Under the pieces are notes generated by a model, which saw nothing but the letters and a program-made list of their open reading frames with translations, was not told the DNA's origin and ran no database searches. Positions 37,606 through 48,108 of a DNA stretch of 64,000 nt are shown piece by piece. Numbering within the stretch: position 1 is the first letter of the stretch; every line of letters begins with the position of its first letter. The translations under genes and the position numbers were made by a program. Source of the DNA: Paraburkholderia aromaticivorans (GTDB taxonomy: Bacteria; Pseudomonadota; Gammaproteobacteria; Burkholderiales; Burkholderiaceae); assembly GCF_012689525.1 (NCBI RefSeq), contig NZ_CP051515.1, forward strand, positions 3,348,001 to 3,412,000. The letters are read 5' to 3'.

Positions 37606-37878
37606 TCAGTAGAACTTCTTTGGCAGCATCTGGCTACGCAGACGCTTGAAATGACGCTTTACCGCAGACGCCTTCTTACGCTTGCGCTCGGCCGTAGGCT
37701 TTTCGTAAAACTCGCGAGCGCGAAGTTCCGTCAGCAAGCCGTTTTTCTCCATGCTGCGCTTGAACCGGCGCATGGCAACTTCAAACGGCTCGTTGTCTCG
37801 TTGTCTTTTACGCGGATGGCCGTCATTTTCAATAACGGAACTTTGTAAAGGTTCAGGAGTATAGCAGAGCTTTCTCAC
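37606..37878 (-). CDS. rpsU: 30S ribosomal protein S21, with an out-of-frame canonical start
   Basis: The S21 body is intact ([57 protein letters not shown]), but it is not in frame with the expected start. The canonical beginning [10 protein letters not shown] is encoded from ATG 37826; then the octamer TCGTTGTC (plus strand, 37790-37805) is repeated twice in tandem and shifts the frame, so translation from that ATG stops after 31 residues. The body frame is open back to a GTG at 37878 that lacks a ribosome site. Either an alternative start is used, the copy is dead (a second rpsU elsewhere is common in Burkholderia), or the sequence has an error. Confidence 0.75.
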   Translation of the reverse strand: MRKLCYTPEPLQSSVIENDGHPRKRQRDNEPFEVAMRRFKRSMEKNGLLTELRAREFYEKPTAERKRKKASAVKRHFKRLRSQMLPKKFY

Positions 37879-37893
37879 AAAGCCAGAGCGCCG

Positions 37894-39111
37894 TCAAGCC
37901 CCGCTGGCATACTCCGCGGCGGCCTCGCCGGCCGCCACACCCGACGCCCATGCCCACTGAAAATTGTAGCCGCCCAGCCAGCCGGTTACGTCGACGGCTT
38001 CGCCGATGAAGTACAAGCCCGGCGCGCGCGCGCTCATCATCGTCGATGACGACAGGTCGCGCGTGTCGATGCCGCCGCGCGTCACTTCGGCTTTGCGATA
38101 GCCTTCCGTGCCGTTGGGCGTGAGCGTCCAGCGCGACAAAGCCTCACCGACACGACGCAGGGTTTTGTCCGGCAAATCGGCCACGCGAGCTTCGGCGGGA
38201 ATCTGATGGGTTTCCAGCCAGACATGGGCGAGCCGCTGCGGCACCCATTCCGACAACAGATTGGCGATCTGCCGCTTCGTGCCGGTCTTTGCTTCGAGCA
38301 AGGCGGTCGTGGCGTCCCGCTCAGGCAGCAAGTCGATGTGAATCGGCTCGCCGGGCTGCCAGTAGCTCGATATCTGCAGCACACCCGGGCCGGAAAGACC
38401 GCGGTGAGTGAGCAGCAGGTCTTCGTTGAATTCGGCACCGGTCTTTTTGTTGCCGGTCGCCAGTTGCACTTCCAGCGAGACGCCGGACAGCGCCGCGAAC
38501 GGCTCCCAGTCTGCGGCAGCAAAGGTCAGCGGGACCAGCGCGGGGCGCGTATCGATCAGCTTGTGACCGAACTGCTTGGCAAGACGGTAGGCGAAATCGG
38601 TGGCGCCGATCTTGGGAATCGACAGCCCGCCGGTCGCGACCACGAGCGCGCGCGCGACGATCGGCCCCGCCTGCGTATCCAGCGTGAAGCGCCCTTCCGG
38701 ATCCTGCCGCACCTGCTCGACCGACAACGGCGCGCGCCACGCCACGCGGCCCGCGTCGCACTCATTCTTCAGCACATTGATGACCGCGTCGCTCGACTGG
38801 TCGCAGAAGAGTTGGCCCTTGTGCTTCTCGTGCCACGTCACATGATGGCGCTTGAGCAGCGCCATGAAGTCACGCGGCGTATAGCGCGCGAGCGCCGAGC
38901 GGCAAAAATGCGGATTGGCCGACAAGTAATTAGCCGGGCCTGCATACAGATTCGTGAAGTTGCAGCGGCCGCCGCCGGAGATGCGGATCTTCTCCGCGAG
39001 ACGCTGCGAGTGGTCGATCAGCACCACACGGCGGCCGAGTTGCCCGGCCACGGCCGCGCACATCATGCCGGCCGCGCCCGCGCCGATCACTGCGATATCG
39101 AAGGATTCCAT
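37894..39111 (-). CDS. NAD(P)/FAD-dependent oxidoreductase, BaiN/HI0933 (YhiN) family
   Basis: 405 residues with an N-terminal FAD-binding motif ([20 protein letters not shown]), then [12 protein letters not shown], both typical of the HI0933-like flavoproteins. The C-terminus carries the second FAD signature ([27 protein letters not shown]). BaiN homologues were named for a 3-dehydro-bile-acid reductase, but most members have no proven substrate. Divergent from tsaD with a 121-base gap. Confidence 0.85.
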   Translation of the reverse strand: MESFDIAVIGAGAAGMMCAAVAGQLGRRVVLIDHSQRLAEKIRISGGGRCNFTNLYAGPANYLSANPHFCRSALARYTPRDFMALLKRHHVTWHEKHKGQLFCDQSSDAVINVLKNECDAGRVAWRAPLSVEQVRQDPEGRFTLDTQAGPIVARALVVATGGLSIPKIGATDFAYRLAKQFGHKLIDTRPALVPLTFAAADWEPFAALSGVSLEVQLATGNKKTGAEFNEDLLLTHRGLSGPGVLQISSYWQPGEPIHIDLLPERDATTALLEAKTGTKRQIANLLSEWVPQRLAHVWLETHQIPAEARVADLPDKTLRRVGEALSRWTLTPNGTEGYRKAEVTRGGIDTRDLSSSTMMSARAPGLYFIGEAVDVTGWLGGYNFQWAWASGVAAGEAAAEYASGA

Positions 39112-39232
39112 GGGGCCGCATTGTACCCGCGCGTCGGCGGCGCCTTGCCCGCGCTGCTATACTTTGAAGCTTGCCTTCTCACTTTCGGGCGCCGGAGTTT
39201 TGTCGCTTCTGCGTCCGCTCAAGCCCACCATC

Positions 39233-40261
39233 ATGCTCGTTCTCGGCATCGAAAGCTCCTGCGACGAAACCGGTCTCGCGCTCTACGACACGGAGCGTGG
39301 CCTGCTCGCGCACGCGCTGCATTCGCAAATTGCGATGCATCGGGAGTACGGCGGCGTCGTGCCGGAACTGGCGTCGCGCGATCACATCCGTCGCGCGCTG
39401 CCATTGCTCGAAGAGGTGATGGAACGCGCCGGCACGGTCCGCAGCGACATCGACGCAATCGCCTATACGCAAGGCCCTGGCCTCGCGGGCGCGCTGCTGG
39501 TCGGCGCGAGCGTCGCCAATTCGCTGGCCATGGCGTGGGACAAGCCGACCATCGGCATTCATCACCTTGAAGGGCATTTGCTGTCGCCGCTGCTGGTGGA
39601 TGAGCCGCCGCCGTTCCCGTTTGTCGCACTGCTGGTGTCCGGGGGTCATACGCAACTGATGCGCGTGACGGACGTGGGCGTCTACGAAACGCTCGGCGAA
39701 ACGCTGGACGACGCCGCTGGCGAAGCCTTCGACAAAACCGCCAAGCTGCTCGGCCTCGGTTACCCGGGCGGCCCGGAAGTGTCGCGCATGGCTGAATTCG
39801 GCACGCCCGGCGCGGTGGTCCTGCCGCGTCCCATGCTGCATTCCGGCGACCTCGATTTCAGCTTCAGCGGCTTGAAAACCGCTGTCCTCACGCACGCCAA
39901 GAAGCTCGGCGGCTCGAATATCTGCGAGCAGGCCAAAGCCGATCTGGCGCGCGGCTTCGTCGACGCGGCTGTCGATGTGCTGGCGGCGAAGTCACTGGCC
40001 GCGCTCAAGAAGACCAAGCTCAACCGGTTGGTCGTCGCGGGCGGTGTCGGCGCGAACCGGCAGTTGCGCGAGGCGCTGTCCGCCGCCGCGAAGAAGCGCA
40101 ATTTCTACGTGCACTATCCGGACTTGTCGCTGTGCACGGACAACGGCGCGATGATCGCGCTGGCCGGCGCCTTGCGACTGCAGCGCTGGCCGGATCAGTC
40201 GGGCAAAGACTACGCGTTCACGGTGAAACCGCGCTGGGATCTGACGTCCCTCGCACGCTGA
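39233..40261 (+). CDS. tsaD: tRNA N6-threonylcarbamoyladenosine synthase TsaD
   Basis: Transfers the threonylcarbamoyl group onto A37 of ANN-decoding tRNAs, with TsaB and TsaE. 342 residues from ATG 39233 ([19 protein letters not shown]). Metal-binding histidines are in the [10 protein letters not shown] motif, and the ATPase/ASKHA signatures [10 protein letters not shown] and [14 protein letters not shown] are present, with the C-terminal metal aspartate in [12 protein letters not shown]. The frame runs upstream to 38954 but that part overlaps the divergent flavoprotein gene. Confidence 0.97.
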   Translation: MLVLGIESSCDETGLALYDTERGLLAHALHSQIAMHREYGGVVPELASRDHIRRALPLLEEVMERAGTVRSDIDAIAYTQGPGLAGALLVGASVANSLAMAWDKPTIGIHHLEGHLLSPLLVDEPPPFPFVALLVSGGHTQLMRVTDVGVYETLGETLDDAAGEAFDKTAKLLGLGYPGGPEVSRMAEFGTPGAVVLPRPMLHSGDLDFSFSGLKTAVLTHAKKLGGSNICEQAKADLARGFVDAAVDVLAAKSLAALKKTKLNRLVVAGGVGANRQLREALSAAAKKRNFYVHYPDLSLCTDNGAMIALAGALRLQRWPDQSGKDYAFTVKPRWDLTSLAR

Positions 40262-40279
40262 GCCACGCGTTGTTTGGTC

Positions 40280-40315
40280 GTAAAAAGGCCGCTTTCAAAA
40301 GAAGCGGCTTTTTTG
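40280..40315. terminator. Bidirectional terminator between tsaD and folE2
   Basis: AAAAAGGCCGCTT, a short loop, AAGCGGCTTTTTT. A-rich left flank and T-rich right flank allow use from either side. Confidence 0.85.
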
Positions 40316-40336
40316 TTCAGTCAGCTAAAGCGCCTA

Positions 40337-41143
40337 TCAAGCCGCCCGCTTATCCCGTTCGATCACCGCGTACGCGCTGTGATTGTGAATCGACTCGAAG
40401 TTCTCCGCTTCCAGCACATAGGCGACGATCCGCTCATCCGCGTTCAAACGTTGCGCGACGTCGCGCACGAGGTCTTCGACGAACTTCGGATTCTCGTAGG
40501 CGCGCTCGGTGACGAACTTCTCGTCCGGGCGCTTGAGCAAGCCCCACAGTTCGCACGAGGCTTCTTCTTCGGCGATACGGATCAGTTCTTCCACGGCCAC
40601 ATCGCCCGTCAGTTCGGCGTTGATCGTGACGTGCGAGCGCTGGTTATGGGCGCCGTACTGCGAGATCTTCTTCGAACACGGGCACAGGCTAGTCACCGGT
40701 ACCAGCACCTGCAGAAACAGACGCGTCGCACCGTTGCGAGTCTCACCCGTCAACGTGACTTCGTAGTCGAGCAGGCTTTGCACGCCCGACACCGGCGCGG
40801 TCTTGTTGACGAAGTAAGGGAACGACACTTCGATGCGGCCGGCCTCAGCCTCGAGCTTTTCGAGCATCGCGGCGAGCATGGTGCGGAACGTGGCCGGCTC
40901 CAGCGGCGCCTTGTTCTCTTCGAGCAACGCGACGAAACGCGACATATGCGTGCCCTTCTGGTCAGCCGGCAGATGCACGTCGAGATTCCACGTACCGACT
41001 GTCGGCTGCACCTCGCCGCTTTGCGTGCGCACCGCCAGCGGATGGCGCACGGCCTTCACGCCGACCCGTTGAATCGGGATCTGACGGGTGTCGGGCGTGC
41101 TTTGCACATCGGGCATCACAAAGGCGGGATTCATCTGATTCAT
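40337..41143 (-). CDS. folE2: GTP cyclohydrolase FolE2 (type IB)
   Basis: Makes 7,8-dihydroneopterin triphosphate for folate synthesis; the FolE2 form can use Mn2+ or other metals in place of Zn2+. 268 residues with QKGTHMSRF, the catalytic-cysteine stretch [20 protein letters not shown] and [23 protein letters not shown] 41143 has AGGAC upstream. It follows dxs on the same strand after a 250-base gap. Zur-type control of folE2 is known elsewhere, but I see no clear site here. Confidence 0.95.
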   Translation of the reverse strand: MNQMNPAFVMPDVQSTPDTRQIPIQRVGVKAVRHPLAVRTQSGEVQPTVGTWNLDVHLPADQKGTHMSRFVALLEENKAPLEPATFRTMLAAMLEKLEAEAGRIEVSFPYFVNKTAPVSGVQSLLDYEVTLTGETRNGATRLFLQVLVPVTSLCPCSKKISQYGAHNQRSHVTINAELTGDVAVEELIRIAEEEASCELWGLLKRPDEKFVTERAYENPKFVEDLVRDVAQRLNADERIVAYVLEAENFESIHNHSAYAVIERDKRAA

Positions 41144-41395
41144 TTCTTGTCCTTTCAGGAAACGCCGGACCGCTCCGAGTCTTTCGCTCCGCAGAAAGCC
41201 CTTGGGGCATTCCGCTCACGAGGGCTGTCGCGAAGCGACAGGCTTGGCGGCTCCCAGCGGCCGCGGATCAAGGCGCGCAACGGCGAACGCCGGCCCCTGC
41301 CGGCGTTGGATGATGGGCCCGAGGCCCACCGGATTCAAGTTGGAGATTGCTTATGGCCGCCATGGCACGGCGGCCGCACCGCGAGCGGCGACGCT

Positions 41396-43303
41396 TTACG
41401 CGACGCGCTTCACCGACGACTGGCCGCCGACCGCTCCGCTCGACAGGAAGCGCTCGCGGATCGACTTGGTGATACCCGCGGCGTCGAGACCACACGCGGC
41501 GAGCAGCTTAGCCGGGTCCCCATGATCGATGAACCGATCGGGAAGGCCCAATTGTAGTACGGGTCGCATAACCCCACTTTCAAGCAGGGCTTCGACGCAA
41601 GCCGAGCCCGCGCCGCCCATCACGCAGCCTTCTTCGACCGTGACGATGGCGTCGTGCGTTTCGGCCAGCTGACGGACCAGATCGGCGTCCAGCGGCTTCA
41701 CGAAGCGCATGTTCGCGACCGTCGCGTCCAGCTGCTCGGCGGCGGCCAGCGACGGCGCGACCATTGTGCCGAACGCCAGAATCGCAATACGTTTGCCCGC
41801 CGGCTGCGACGTTTCGCGACGAGTCTCGCCCTTGCCCAGCGGCAGCGCCACCATCTGCTTGACAGTGGCGACGCCCGTGCCGGCGCCGCGCGGGTAGCGC
41901 ACCGCCGTCGGGTTCGACTGCTGCAACGCGGTGTACAGCATCTGGCGGCATTCGTTTTCGTCCGACGCGGCCATCACCGTCATGTTCGGGATGCAGCGCA
42001 GGAACGCCAGATCGTAAGCGCCCGCGTGCGTTGCGCCGTCCGCGCCGACCAGACCCGCGCGGTCGATGGCGAACACCACCGGCAGGTTCTGCAGCGCGAC
42101 GTCGTGAATCAGCTGGTCGTAAGCGCGTTGCAGGAAGGTCGAATAGATCGCGACCACCGGCTTCATGCCTTCCGCGGCCAGACCGCCGGCGAACGTCACC
42201 GCATGCTGCTCGGCGATACCGACGTCGAAGTAACGGTCCGGGAAACGCTTCTCGAACTCCACCATGCCCGAGCCTTCGCGCATGGCCGGCGTGATGCCGA
42301 CGACACGTGCGTCCAGCTCGGCCGCGTCGCACAGCCATTCGCCGAACACCTGCGTGTAGGTTTTCTTCGACGGCGTGGTGGCGGGCTTGATGCCTTCAGC
42401 CGGATTGAACTTGCCCGGGCCGTGGTACAGCACCGGATCGGCTTCGGCCAGCTTGTAGCCTTGGCCTTTCTTCGTCACGACGTGCAGGAATTGCGGGCCG
42501 CGCAGTTCCTTGATGTTCTGCAACGTCGGGATCAGCGAATCGAGATCGTGGCCGTCGATCGGGCCGATATAGTTGAAGCCGAACTCTTCGAACAGCGTGG
42601 CCGGCACGATCATGCCCTTGGCGTGCTCTTCGAGCTTGCGGGCGAGGTCGAGCATGGGCGGCGCGACGCGCAGCACGCGCTCGACGCCGGCACGCGCGGC
42701 GGCATAGAAGCGGCCCGACATCAGGCGCGCCAGATGGCGATTCAGCGCGCCGACCGGCGGCGAAATCGACATGTCGTTGTCGTTCAGGATGACGAGGAGC
42801 GGCACGTCGTCTTCGACGCCGGCGTTGTTCATCGCCTCGAACGCCATGCCGGCCGTCATTGCGCCGTCGCCGATCACGGCGATGCCCGTGCGGTTGTCGC
42901 CCTGCAGCTTGCTCGCGATCGCCATGCCGAGCGCGGCGGAAATCGACGTGCTGGAGTGCGCAGTGCCGAACGTGTCGTACTCCGACTCGTCACGCTTCGG
43001 GAAGCCCGAGATGCCGCCCAGTTGACGCAGCGTGTGCATCTGGTCACGGCGGCCCGTCAGGATCTTGTGCGGATAGGTTTGATGGCCGACGTCCCAGACG
43101 ATCCGGTCGTGCGGCGTGTCGAACACATAGTGCAGAGCAATGGTCAACTCGACCGTGCCGAGGTTGGACGAAAGATGGCCGCCCGTCTGCGATACGCTGT
43201 CGAGCACGAAGGCACGCAACTCGTCGGCAAGCGGTTGCAATTGGCGGCGATCAAGGCGGCGCAGGGCTGCCGGGTCGTCAATGGTTTTCAGCAAGTCGTA
43301 CAT
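41396..43303 (-). CDS. dxs: 1-deoxy-D-xylulose-5-phosphate synthase
   Basis: First step of the MEP isoprenoid pathway: pyruvate plus glyceraldehyde 3-phosphate to DXP, thiamine-diphosphate dependent. 635 residues from ATG 43303 ([20 protein letters not shown]). TPP/Mg motif [20 protein letters not shown] with the conserved NDN soon after; the pyrimidine-binding domain has [13 protein letters not shown]; a C-terminal transketolase domain follows. Third gene of the xseB-ispA-dxs operon, 85 bases after ispA. Confidence 0.97.
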   Translation of the reverse strand: MYDLLKTIDDPAALRRLDRRQLQPLADELRAFVLDSVSQTGGHLSSNLGTVELTIALHYVFDTPHDRIVWDVGHQTYPHKILTGRRDQMHTLRQLGGISGFPKRDESEYDTFGTAHSSTSISAALGMAIASKLQGDNRTGIAVIGDGAMTAGMAFEAMNNAGVEDDVPLLVILNDNDMSISPPVGALNRHLARLMSGRFYAAARAGVERVLRVAPPMLDLARKLEEHAKGMIVPATLFEEFGFNYIGPIDGHDLDSLIPTLQNIKELRGPQFLHVVTKKGQGYKLAEADPVLYHGPGKFNPAEGIKPATTPSKKTYTQVFGEWLCDAAELDARVVGITPAMREGSGMVEFEKRFPDRYFDVGIAEQHAVTFAGGLAAEGMKPVVAIYSTFLQRAYDQLIHDVALQNLPVVFAIDRAGLVGADGATHAGAYDLAFLRCIPNMTVMAASDENECRQMLYTALQQSNPTAVRYPRGAGTGVATVKQMVALPLGKGETRRETSQPAGKRIAILAFGTMVAPSLAAAEQLDATVANMRFVKPLDADLVRQLAETHDAIVTVEEGCVMGGAGSACVEALLESGVMRPVLQLGLPDRFIDHGDPAKLLAACGLDAAGITKSIRERFLSSGAVGGQSSVKRVA

Positions 43304-43388
43304 CGTCGTTCCATTGTAGGAAAACTTACGCGCCCGCACTTCATACATGCGCCTCGCAACGGAGGCGCGCGGCGGCGGGCTTTCGCGT

Positions 43389-44270
43389 TCAGCTAACCCG
43401 GTTCACCACCAGGTCGGCCAATTCGGCAAGACGCTGCGCGCGTGCGCCGAACGGCGCCAGTGCGGCGTGAGCGTCGCTGCGCAGTTGCGCTGCGAGCGCG
43501 CGCGATGCGTCGAGCCCAATAATCGACACGTAGGTCGGCTTGCCGTCCTTCGCGTCTTTACCTGCCGTTTTGCCGAGCGTCGCGGAATCGGTCGTGACGT
43601 CGAGAATATCGTCGACGACCTGAAACGCGAGGCCGACAGCGGCCGAATACGCGTCGAGCGAACGCATGGCGTCCGCGTCCGGCGTTTCGCCCGCCAGCGC
43701 GCCCATGCGCACCGCGGCGCGCAGCAACGCGCCGGTCTTTAGACGGTGCATGGTTTCGAGTTGCGGGCGCGTCAGCGTGTGGCCGACGCTCGCCAAGTCG
43801 ATAGCCTGCCCGCCGCACATGCCGATCGAACCGCTCGCCAGCGCCAGTTCGCGCACGAGCGCGGCCTGCTGCGCCGGGGCCAGAACGTCCGACGTGAGCG
43901 AGACGAACGCCTGAGATTGCAGCGCGTCGCCAACCAGCAATGCCGTGGCTTCGTCATATTTGACGTGTACCGTGGGCTTGCCGCGACGCAGCGCGTCATC
44001 GTCCATGCACGGCATGTCGTCGTGGACAAGCGAATACACGTGGATCATTTCCAGTGCCGCTGCTGCCGCGTCAAGGCATTCGGCGCGCGCGCCGGTCAGC
44101 TCGCCGGCCGCGTGGCACAACAGCGGGCGAACCCGTTTGCCGCCGCCCAGCACCGCGTAGCGCATGGCTTCATGCAGCGTGGCGGGCTCGGTTGCCTCGG
44201 TCGGCAGGTAATGTTCTAGTGCCGTTTCGACGCGCTCCAGTACCGAGCGCATCCATTGTTCGAATGTCAT
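43389..44270 (-). CDS. ispA: Farnesyl diphosphate synthase (polyprenyl synthetase)
   Basis: 293 residues. It condenses isopentenyl diphosphate with DMAPP/GPP to farnesyl diphosphate. The first aspartate-rich motif is D84-DMPCMDDD, with the two extra residues typical of bacterial FPPS, and the second is DDILD at 220-224; GGKRVRPLL binds the substrate phosphates. The ATG overlaps the xseB stop (ATGA), showing translational coupling. dxs follows directly, grouping two isoprenoid steps. Confidence 0.95.
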   Translation of the reverse strand: MTFEQWMRSVLERVETALEHYLPTEATEPATLHEAMRYAVLGGGKRVRPLLCHAAGELTGARAECLDAAAAALEMIHVYSLVHDDMPCMDDDALRRGKPTVHVKYDEATALLVGDALQSQAFVSLTSDVLAPAQQAALVRELALASGSIGMCGGQAIDLASVGHTLTRPQLETMHRLKTGALLRAAVRMGALAGETPDADAMRSLDAYSAAVGLAFQVVDDILDVTTDSATLGKTAGKDAKDGKPTYVSIIGLDASRALAAQLRSDAHAALAPFGARAQRLAELADLVVNRVS

Positions 44271-44575
44271 AGGTCGTCCCCGCTTTCAGTAGCGGCTGTG
44301 CCTGCGGTATTCATGGGCAGCGGTTTGAGCGTCTCGCCGTCGAGCACGCGCACCTGCTGCTCGACTTTCTCGAGCTGTTGCTGGCAAAACGCCACGAGGG
44401 CGGCGCCGCGCCGGTAGGCGGTGAGCGACTCCTCGAGGCTGAGATTGCCGCTTTCCATGCGTGCAACCAGCCCTTCCAGCTCCGCCTGAGCGGCCTCGTA
44501 ATTCTCGGGCAGCGGCGTGGTGTCGACGCCTTCGGCTGGCGTGGCAGCAGTATCTTTCGACGCGGTCTTCGCCAT
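44267..44575 (-). CDS. xseB: Exodeoxyribonuclease VII small subunit
   Basis: 102 residues from ATG 44575 ([16 protein letters not shown]). The XseB signature is [20 protein letters not shown] then [20 protein letters not shown]. Forms the multi-subunit exonuclease with XseA, which degrades single-stranded DNA. First gene of the xseB-ispA-dxs operon, with a four-base overlap to ispA. Confidence 0.95.
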   Translation of the reverse strand: MAKTASKDTAATPAEGVDTTPLPENYEAAQAELEGLVARMESGNLSLEESLTAYRRGAALVAFCQQQLEKVEQQVRVLDGETLKPLPMNTAGTAATESGDDL

Positions 44576-44860
44576 GAATAGTCGCAAAATTAAAACAAGT
44601 CGAACATTCTACGGCAAAAGCGATATTTCCGAGCCGCCGCCGCCCTACGCCTCGCCTTCCCGCTGTGCGCCGTCCCAGCAGTCTCGCAGAAAAAAAACGA
44701 TCGGTCTGCGGCTAAAAAGCCGAACTTTCCTGAGATTTTTGACCCAAATCAGGCACTTAACGGCCCCAAACAAGGGGAAACGGGTATAATCGCGGGCTCC
44801 CTAAATCGAATCTTCGATGGTTGGGTTGTTCACTGCTTTCACGTCTTCACGGGAGTGGGA

Positions 44861-45967
44861 ATGTCCAATCTGAGCAATGCATTGCAGTTGCGGTCTGTCC
44901 ACAGCCAGCTGCCAGTCACGGCTTACTTTGACGAAGCGCTTCTAACGCGCGAAATCGACACCCTTTTCAAGAAAGGTCCTCGTTACATCGGCCACGATCT
45001 CATGGTGCCCGAGGCGGGGAATTATTTTGCTTTGCCGAGCGAGAGCGAAGGGCGTGTGCTCGTCCGTAACCAGCAGTCGCAAGTCGAACTGCTGTCGAAC
45101 GTGTGCCGCCACCGGCAAGCCATCATGCTCAACGGCCGCGGCCAGACGGAGAACATCGTCTGCCCCCTGCACCGTTGGACGTACGACCTGAACGGCCAGC
45201 TCCTCGGTGCGCCCCATTTCGCGGATAACCCCTGCCTGAATCTCGGCGCCACGTCGCTGCAGAACTGGCAAGGCCTGCTGTTCGAAGCGCAGGGGCGCGA
45301 CGTCGCGCGCGATCTGGCGCGGCTCGGCACCAAGGAACACTTCGATTTTTCGGGCTTCATGTTCGATCACGTCGAAGTGCACGAGTGCAACTACAACTGG
45401 AAGACCTTTATCGAGGTCTATCTGGAGGACTATCACGTCGCGCCCTTCCATCCGGGCCTCGGCAGTTTCGTCAATTGCGACGACCTGACGTGGGAGTTCG
45501 GCGAGTGGTACAGCGTCCAGACGGTCGGCGTGCACAAGGATCTGGAGCAACCGGGCAGCCCCACGTACCGCAAGTGGCACGACGAAGTGCTGCGCTTTCG
45601 CGGCGGTAATCCGCCGGAATTCGGCGCGATCTGGATGGTGTACTACCCGGGCATCATGATCGAGTGGTATCCGCACGTGCTGGTGGTGTCGTGGCTGATT
45701 CCGCGCGGTCCGCAGAAAACCACCAACGTCGTGGAGTTCTATTACCCTGAGGAAATCGCGCTGTTCGAGCGAGAGTTCGTCGAAGCCGAGCGCGCCGCCT
45801 ACATGGAAACGGCCCGCGAAGACGACGAGATCGCAGAACGCATGGACGCGGGACGCCGCGCGCTGATGAATCGCGGCGAATCGCAGGTCGGCCCGTATCA
45901 GAGCCCGATGGAAGACGGCATGCAGCACTTCCACGAATTCTTGCGGCGTGAACTCGGTACGATCTGA
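44861..45967 (+). CDS. Rieske non-heme iron oxygenase, alpha-subunit type
   Basis: 368 residues from ATG 44861 (GGAG 5 bases upstream), shorter than a GTG at 44855 would give. The Rieske cluster motif CRHRQAIMLNGRGQTENIVC followed by PLHRW gives C-x-H and C-x-x-H. The mononuclear iron site is EDYHVAPFHPG (two histidines), with the acid ligand further on. The family hydroxylates or demethylates aromatic and quaternary-amine substrates, but the substrate here is unknown. It is divergent from xseB, a position it holds in related Burkholderia as far as I recall. No reductase partner is adjacent. Confidence 0.85.
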   Translation: MSNLSNALQLRSVHSQLPVTAYFDEALLTREIDTLFKKGPRYIGHDLMVPEAGNYFALPSESEGRVLVRNQQSQVELLSNVCRHRQAIMLNGRGQTENIVCPLHRWTYDLNGQLLGAPHFADNPCLNLGATSLQNWQGLLFEAQGRDVARDLARLGTKEHFDFSGFMFDHVEVHECNYNWKTFIEVYLEDYHVAPFHPGLGSFVNCDDLTWEFGEWYSVQTVGVHKDLEQPGSPTYRKWHDEVLRFRGGNPPEFGAIWMVYYPGIMIEWYPHVLVVSWLIPRGPQKTTNVVEFYYPEEIALFEREFVEAERAAYMETAREDDEIAERMDAGRRALMNRGESQVGPYQSPMEDGMQHFHEFLRRELGTI

Positions 45968-46015
45968 TCGGCGATGGCCAGATTCACCAGATTTTTCTGG
46001 CAGCAATCAACGCAT

Positions 46016-46048
46016 GGAAAGACGGGCTTCGGCCCGTCTTTTTTTGTT
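46016..46048 (+). terminator. Terminator after Rieske gene
   Basis: AAAGACGGGC-TTCG-GCCCGTCTTTTTTT: perfect seven-bp stem with UUCG tetraloop and T-tract. Confidence 0.9.
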
Positions 46049-46131
46049 TAGACTAACGACATAGCTCGGCCATCCGTTGCCGGCGGCAAGCCGCCAAACG
46101 GAGCCGCCATCGCCCGCATCGAGGAGACGTC

Positions 46132-47001
46132 ATGCCCCACACTCATTACACCACTCTGATTTCCGCGACCAATCTCGCGGAACGGCTTGCCGCTGCGCCG
46201 GGCAGCGTGTTCGTCATCGATTGCCGGTTCGATCTGGCCGACACGGAAGCGGGCGAAAAAGCCTATCTGGCCGGGCATCTGCCGGGCGCGCATTACCTGC
46301 ATCTGGACCGCGATCTGTCGGGGCCGAAGAACGGTCACAACGGCCGCCATCCGCTGCCGGATCGCGCGCGGCTGGTGGAGACGCTGGAGTCGCGCGGCCT
46401 GAAGCAGGGCCAGCAGGTCGTCGCATATGACGCGCAAGGCGGCATGTACGCCGCCCGTGCATGGTGGCTGCTGCGCTGGCTCGGTCACGACGCGGTCGCG
46501 CTACTCGACGGCGGGCTGCAGGCATGGGAAGCCGGCGGTCATCCGCTGACGCAGGACGCGCCGGCCCAGAACACGGGCGACTTCAAAGCAGGCGCGCCGC
46601 TGTCCGTGACGGTCGATGCGCAAACGGTCGAGCGCAATCTGGGCTCGAAAGAGCGCGTGGTGGTCGACGCGCGCGCGGCCGACCGTTATCGCGGCGAGAA
46701 CGAGACACTGGACCGTGTCGGCGGCCACATTCCCGGCGCGCTCAACCGCTTCTTTAAAGACAACCTCACCGCCGACGGCCGCTTCAAGCCGGCTCATACG
46801 TTGCGCGAGGAATACCACGCGCTGCTTACCGACACGCCGCCGGAGCACGTGGTCCTGCAATGCGGCTCAGGCGTGACGGCATGCGTGAATGCCCTGGCGA
46901 TGGAAGTCGCCGGCCTGCATGGCGCGGCGCTGTACGCGGGATCGTGGAGCGAGTGGAGTTCTGATCCGAAGCGGCCCATCGCGACGGGCGCGAATCCTTG
47001 A
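46132..47001 (+). CDS. sseA: Sulfurtransferase, 3-mercaptopyruvate/thiosulfate type
   Basis: 289 residues, two rhodanese domains. The first (residues ~10-130) lacks the cysteine. The second holds the active-site loop LQCGSGVTAC; the CGSGVTA form is that of mercaptopyruvate sulfurtransferases, whereas classic rhodaneses have CRxGx(R/T). Motifs YLAGHLPGAHYLHLD and HIPGALNRFF frame the two domains. Starts at ATG 46132 behind GAGGAGACGTC. The symbol reflects the family. Confidence 0.85.
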   Translation: MPHTHYTTLISATNLAERLAAAPGSVFVIDCRFDLADTEAGEKAYLAGHLPGAHYLHLDRDLSGPKNGHNGRHPLPDRARLVETLESRGLKQGQQVVAYDAQGGMYAARAWWLLRWLGHDAVALLDGGLQAWEAGGHPLTQDAPAQNTGDFKAGAPLSVTVDAQTVERNLGSKERVVVDARAADRYRGENETLDRVGGHIPGALNRFFKDNLTADGRFKPAHTLREEYHALLTDTPPEHVVLQCGSGVTACVNALAMEVAGLHGAALYAGSWSEWSSDPKRPIATGANP

Positions 47002-47032
47002 GCGCCGTAGCGAAAACCGCAGCGCGCCATTA

Positions 47033-47082
47033 GCAAAAAGCCGTTGCCGCCCGAAAGCCGCAACGGCCTTTTTTTATCGCAA
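47033..47082. terminator. Terminator between sulfurtransferase and DLH genes
   Basis: AAAAAGCCGTTGC, loop, GCAACGGCCTTTTTTT; usable from both convergent genes. Confidence 0.85.
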
Positions 47083-47110
47083 GCGAGGAAACGCGGGCCC
47101 GCTGGCCGCC

Positions 47111-47995
47111 TTAAGTCGCAATCCCAGCCACCCCATGCTGTTTGAACCACGCCAGCGCACGACGCCAGCCATCTTCCGCATCGGCCTTCTTGTAGCTCGG
47201 CCGGTAATCCGCAAAAAACGCGTGACCCGCATCGTCATACACGACGAACTGCGAACCGCGTCCCACTTGCGGACCTTGCGCGATAGCCTGCTTCATCTGT
47301 TCGAGCGTGGCCTGCGGGATGCTCTGATCCTGCAATCCGTAAAGCCCCAGCACCGGCGCACGAAGCTGCGCGACCTCATCGAGCGGGTTCTCCGGCGTCA
47401 TCGCGTTTTTTTCGCCCGTTACCCGCCCATACCACGCAACCCCCGCTTTCAGCCCCGGGTTATGTTCGGCGTACAACCACGCAATTCGCCCGCCCCAGCA
47501 GAAGCCATTCACGCCTAGCCGGTTCAGATCGCCGCCATGTTCGCCAGCCCAGGCGACGGTCGCGTCGAGATCGCCCATCACCTGTGCGTCCGGCACTTTG
47601 CTGATCAGTTGCTCGCTGAGCTGCTGAATGCTCGTGTACGCAGTCGGATCGCCCTGCCGTTCGTACAGATTTGGCGCGATCGCGAGATAGACTTGCTTGG
47701 CGAAGCGCCGGCACACGTCGGCGATATGCTCGTGCACGCCGAAAGCCTCGTGCACGACGACGATCACCGGCAAGTGCGTCTTGCCCTTCGGCTGCGCGCG
47801 ATAGGCCGGCACCAGCGTGTCACCGGAGCGCACCGCCACTTCGCCGGCTTCGAGGCCGTCACTGTTGGTATGAATGGTTTGCGCCGAGACCGGCAGCACG
47901 GCGGCGGCGAAGCCGGTGCCGAGCGCCGCCTTGATGAAGGTACGGCGGTCAAAGGGAACGTGCGGGACCAGGCTGTCGATCTCGGGTTTCAGCAT
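47111..47995 (-). CDS. Dienelactone hydrolase-family protein with Tat signal
   Basis: 294 residues from ATG 47995, GAGGGG 6 bases upstream. The N-terminus FDRRTFIKAALGTGFAAAVL then PVSAQ has the twin-arginine RRTFIK motif, so it is exported folded. The hydrolase part shows the cysteine nucleophile elbow NGFCWGGRI and the histidine in DDAGHAFFA, like DLH (Cys-Asp-His). Substrate unknown; exported DLH proteins are often annotated as carboxymethylenebutenolidase. Confidence 0.85.
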   Translation of the reverse strand: MLKPEIDSLVPHVPFDRRTFIKAALGTGFAAAVLPVSAQTIHTNSDGLEAGEVAVRSGDTLVPAYRAQPKGKTHLPVIVVVHEAFGVHEHIADVCRRFAKQVYLAIAPNLYERQGDPTAYTSIQQLSEQLISKVPDAQVMGDLDATVAWAGEHGGDLNRLGVNGFCWGGRIAWLYAEHNPGLKAGVAWYGRVTGEKNAMTPENPLDEVAQLRAPVLGLYGLQDQSIPQATLEQMKQAIAQGPQVGRGSQFVVYDDAGHAFFADYRPSYKKADAEDGWRRALAWFKQHGVAGIAT

Positions 47996-48108
47996 GCGGC
48001 GCCCCTCGGTTGAACGTTGGAGGCAACAGGATACGCCTGACACGCATCCTGTTGCAGATGCAACGTTCCCGAGCGACGGCCGGGCGCATCAGCGCACGTC
48101 AGCGCGCC

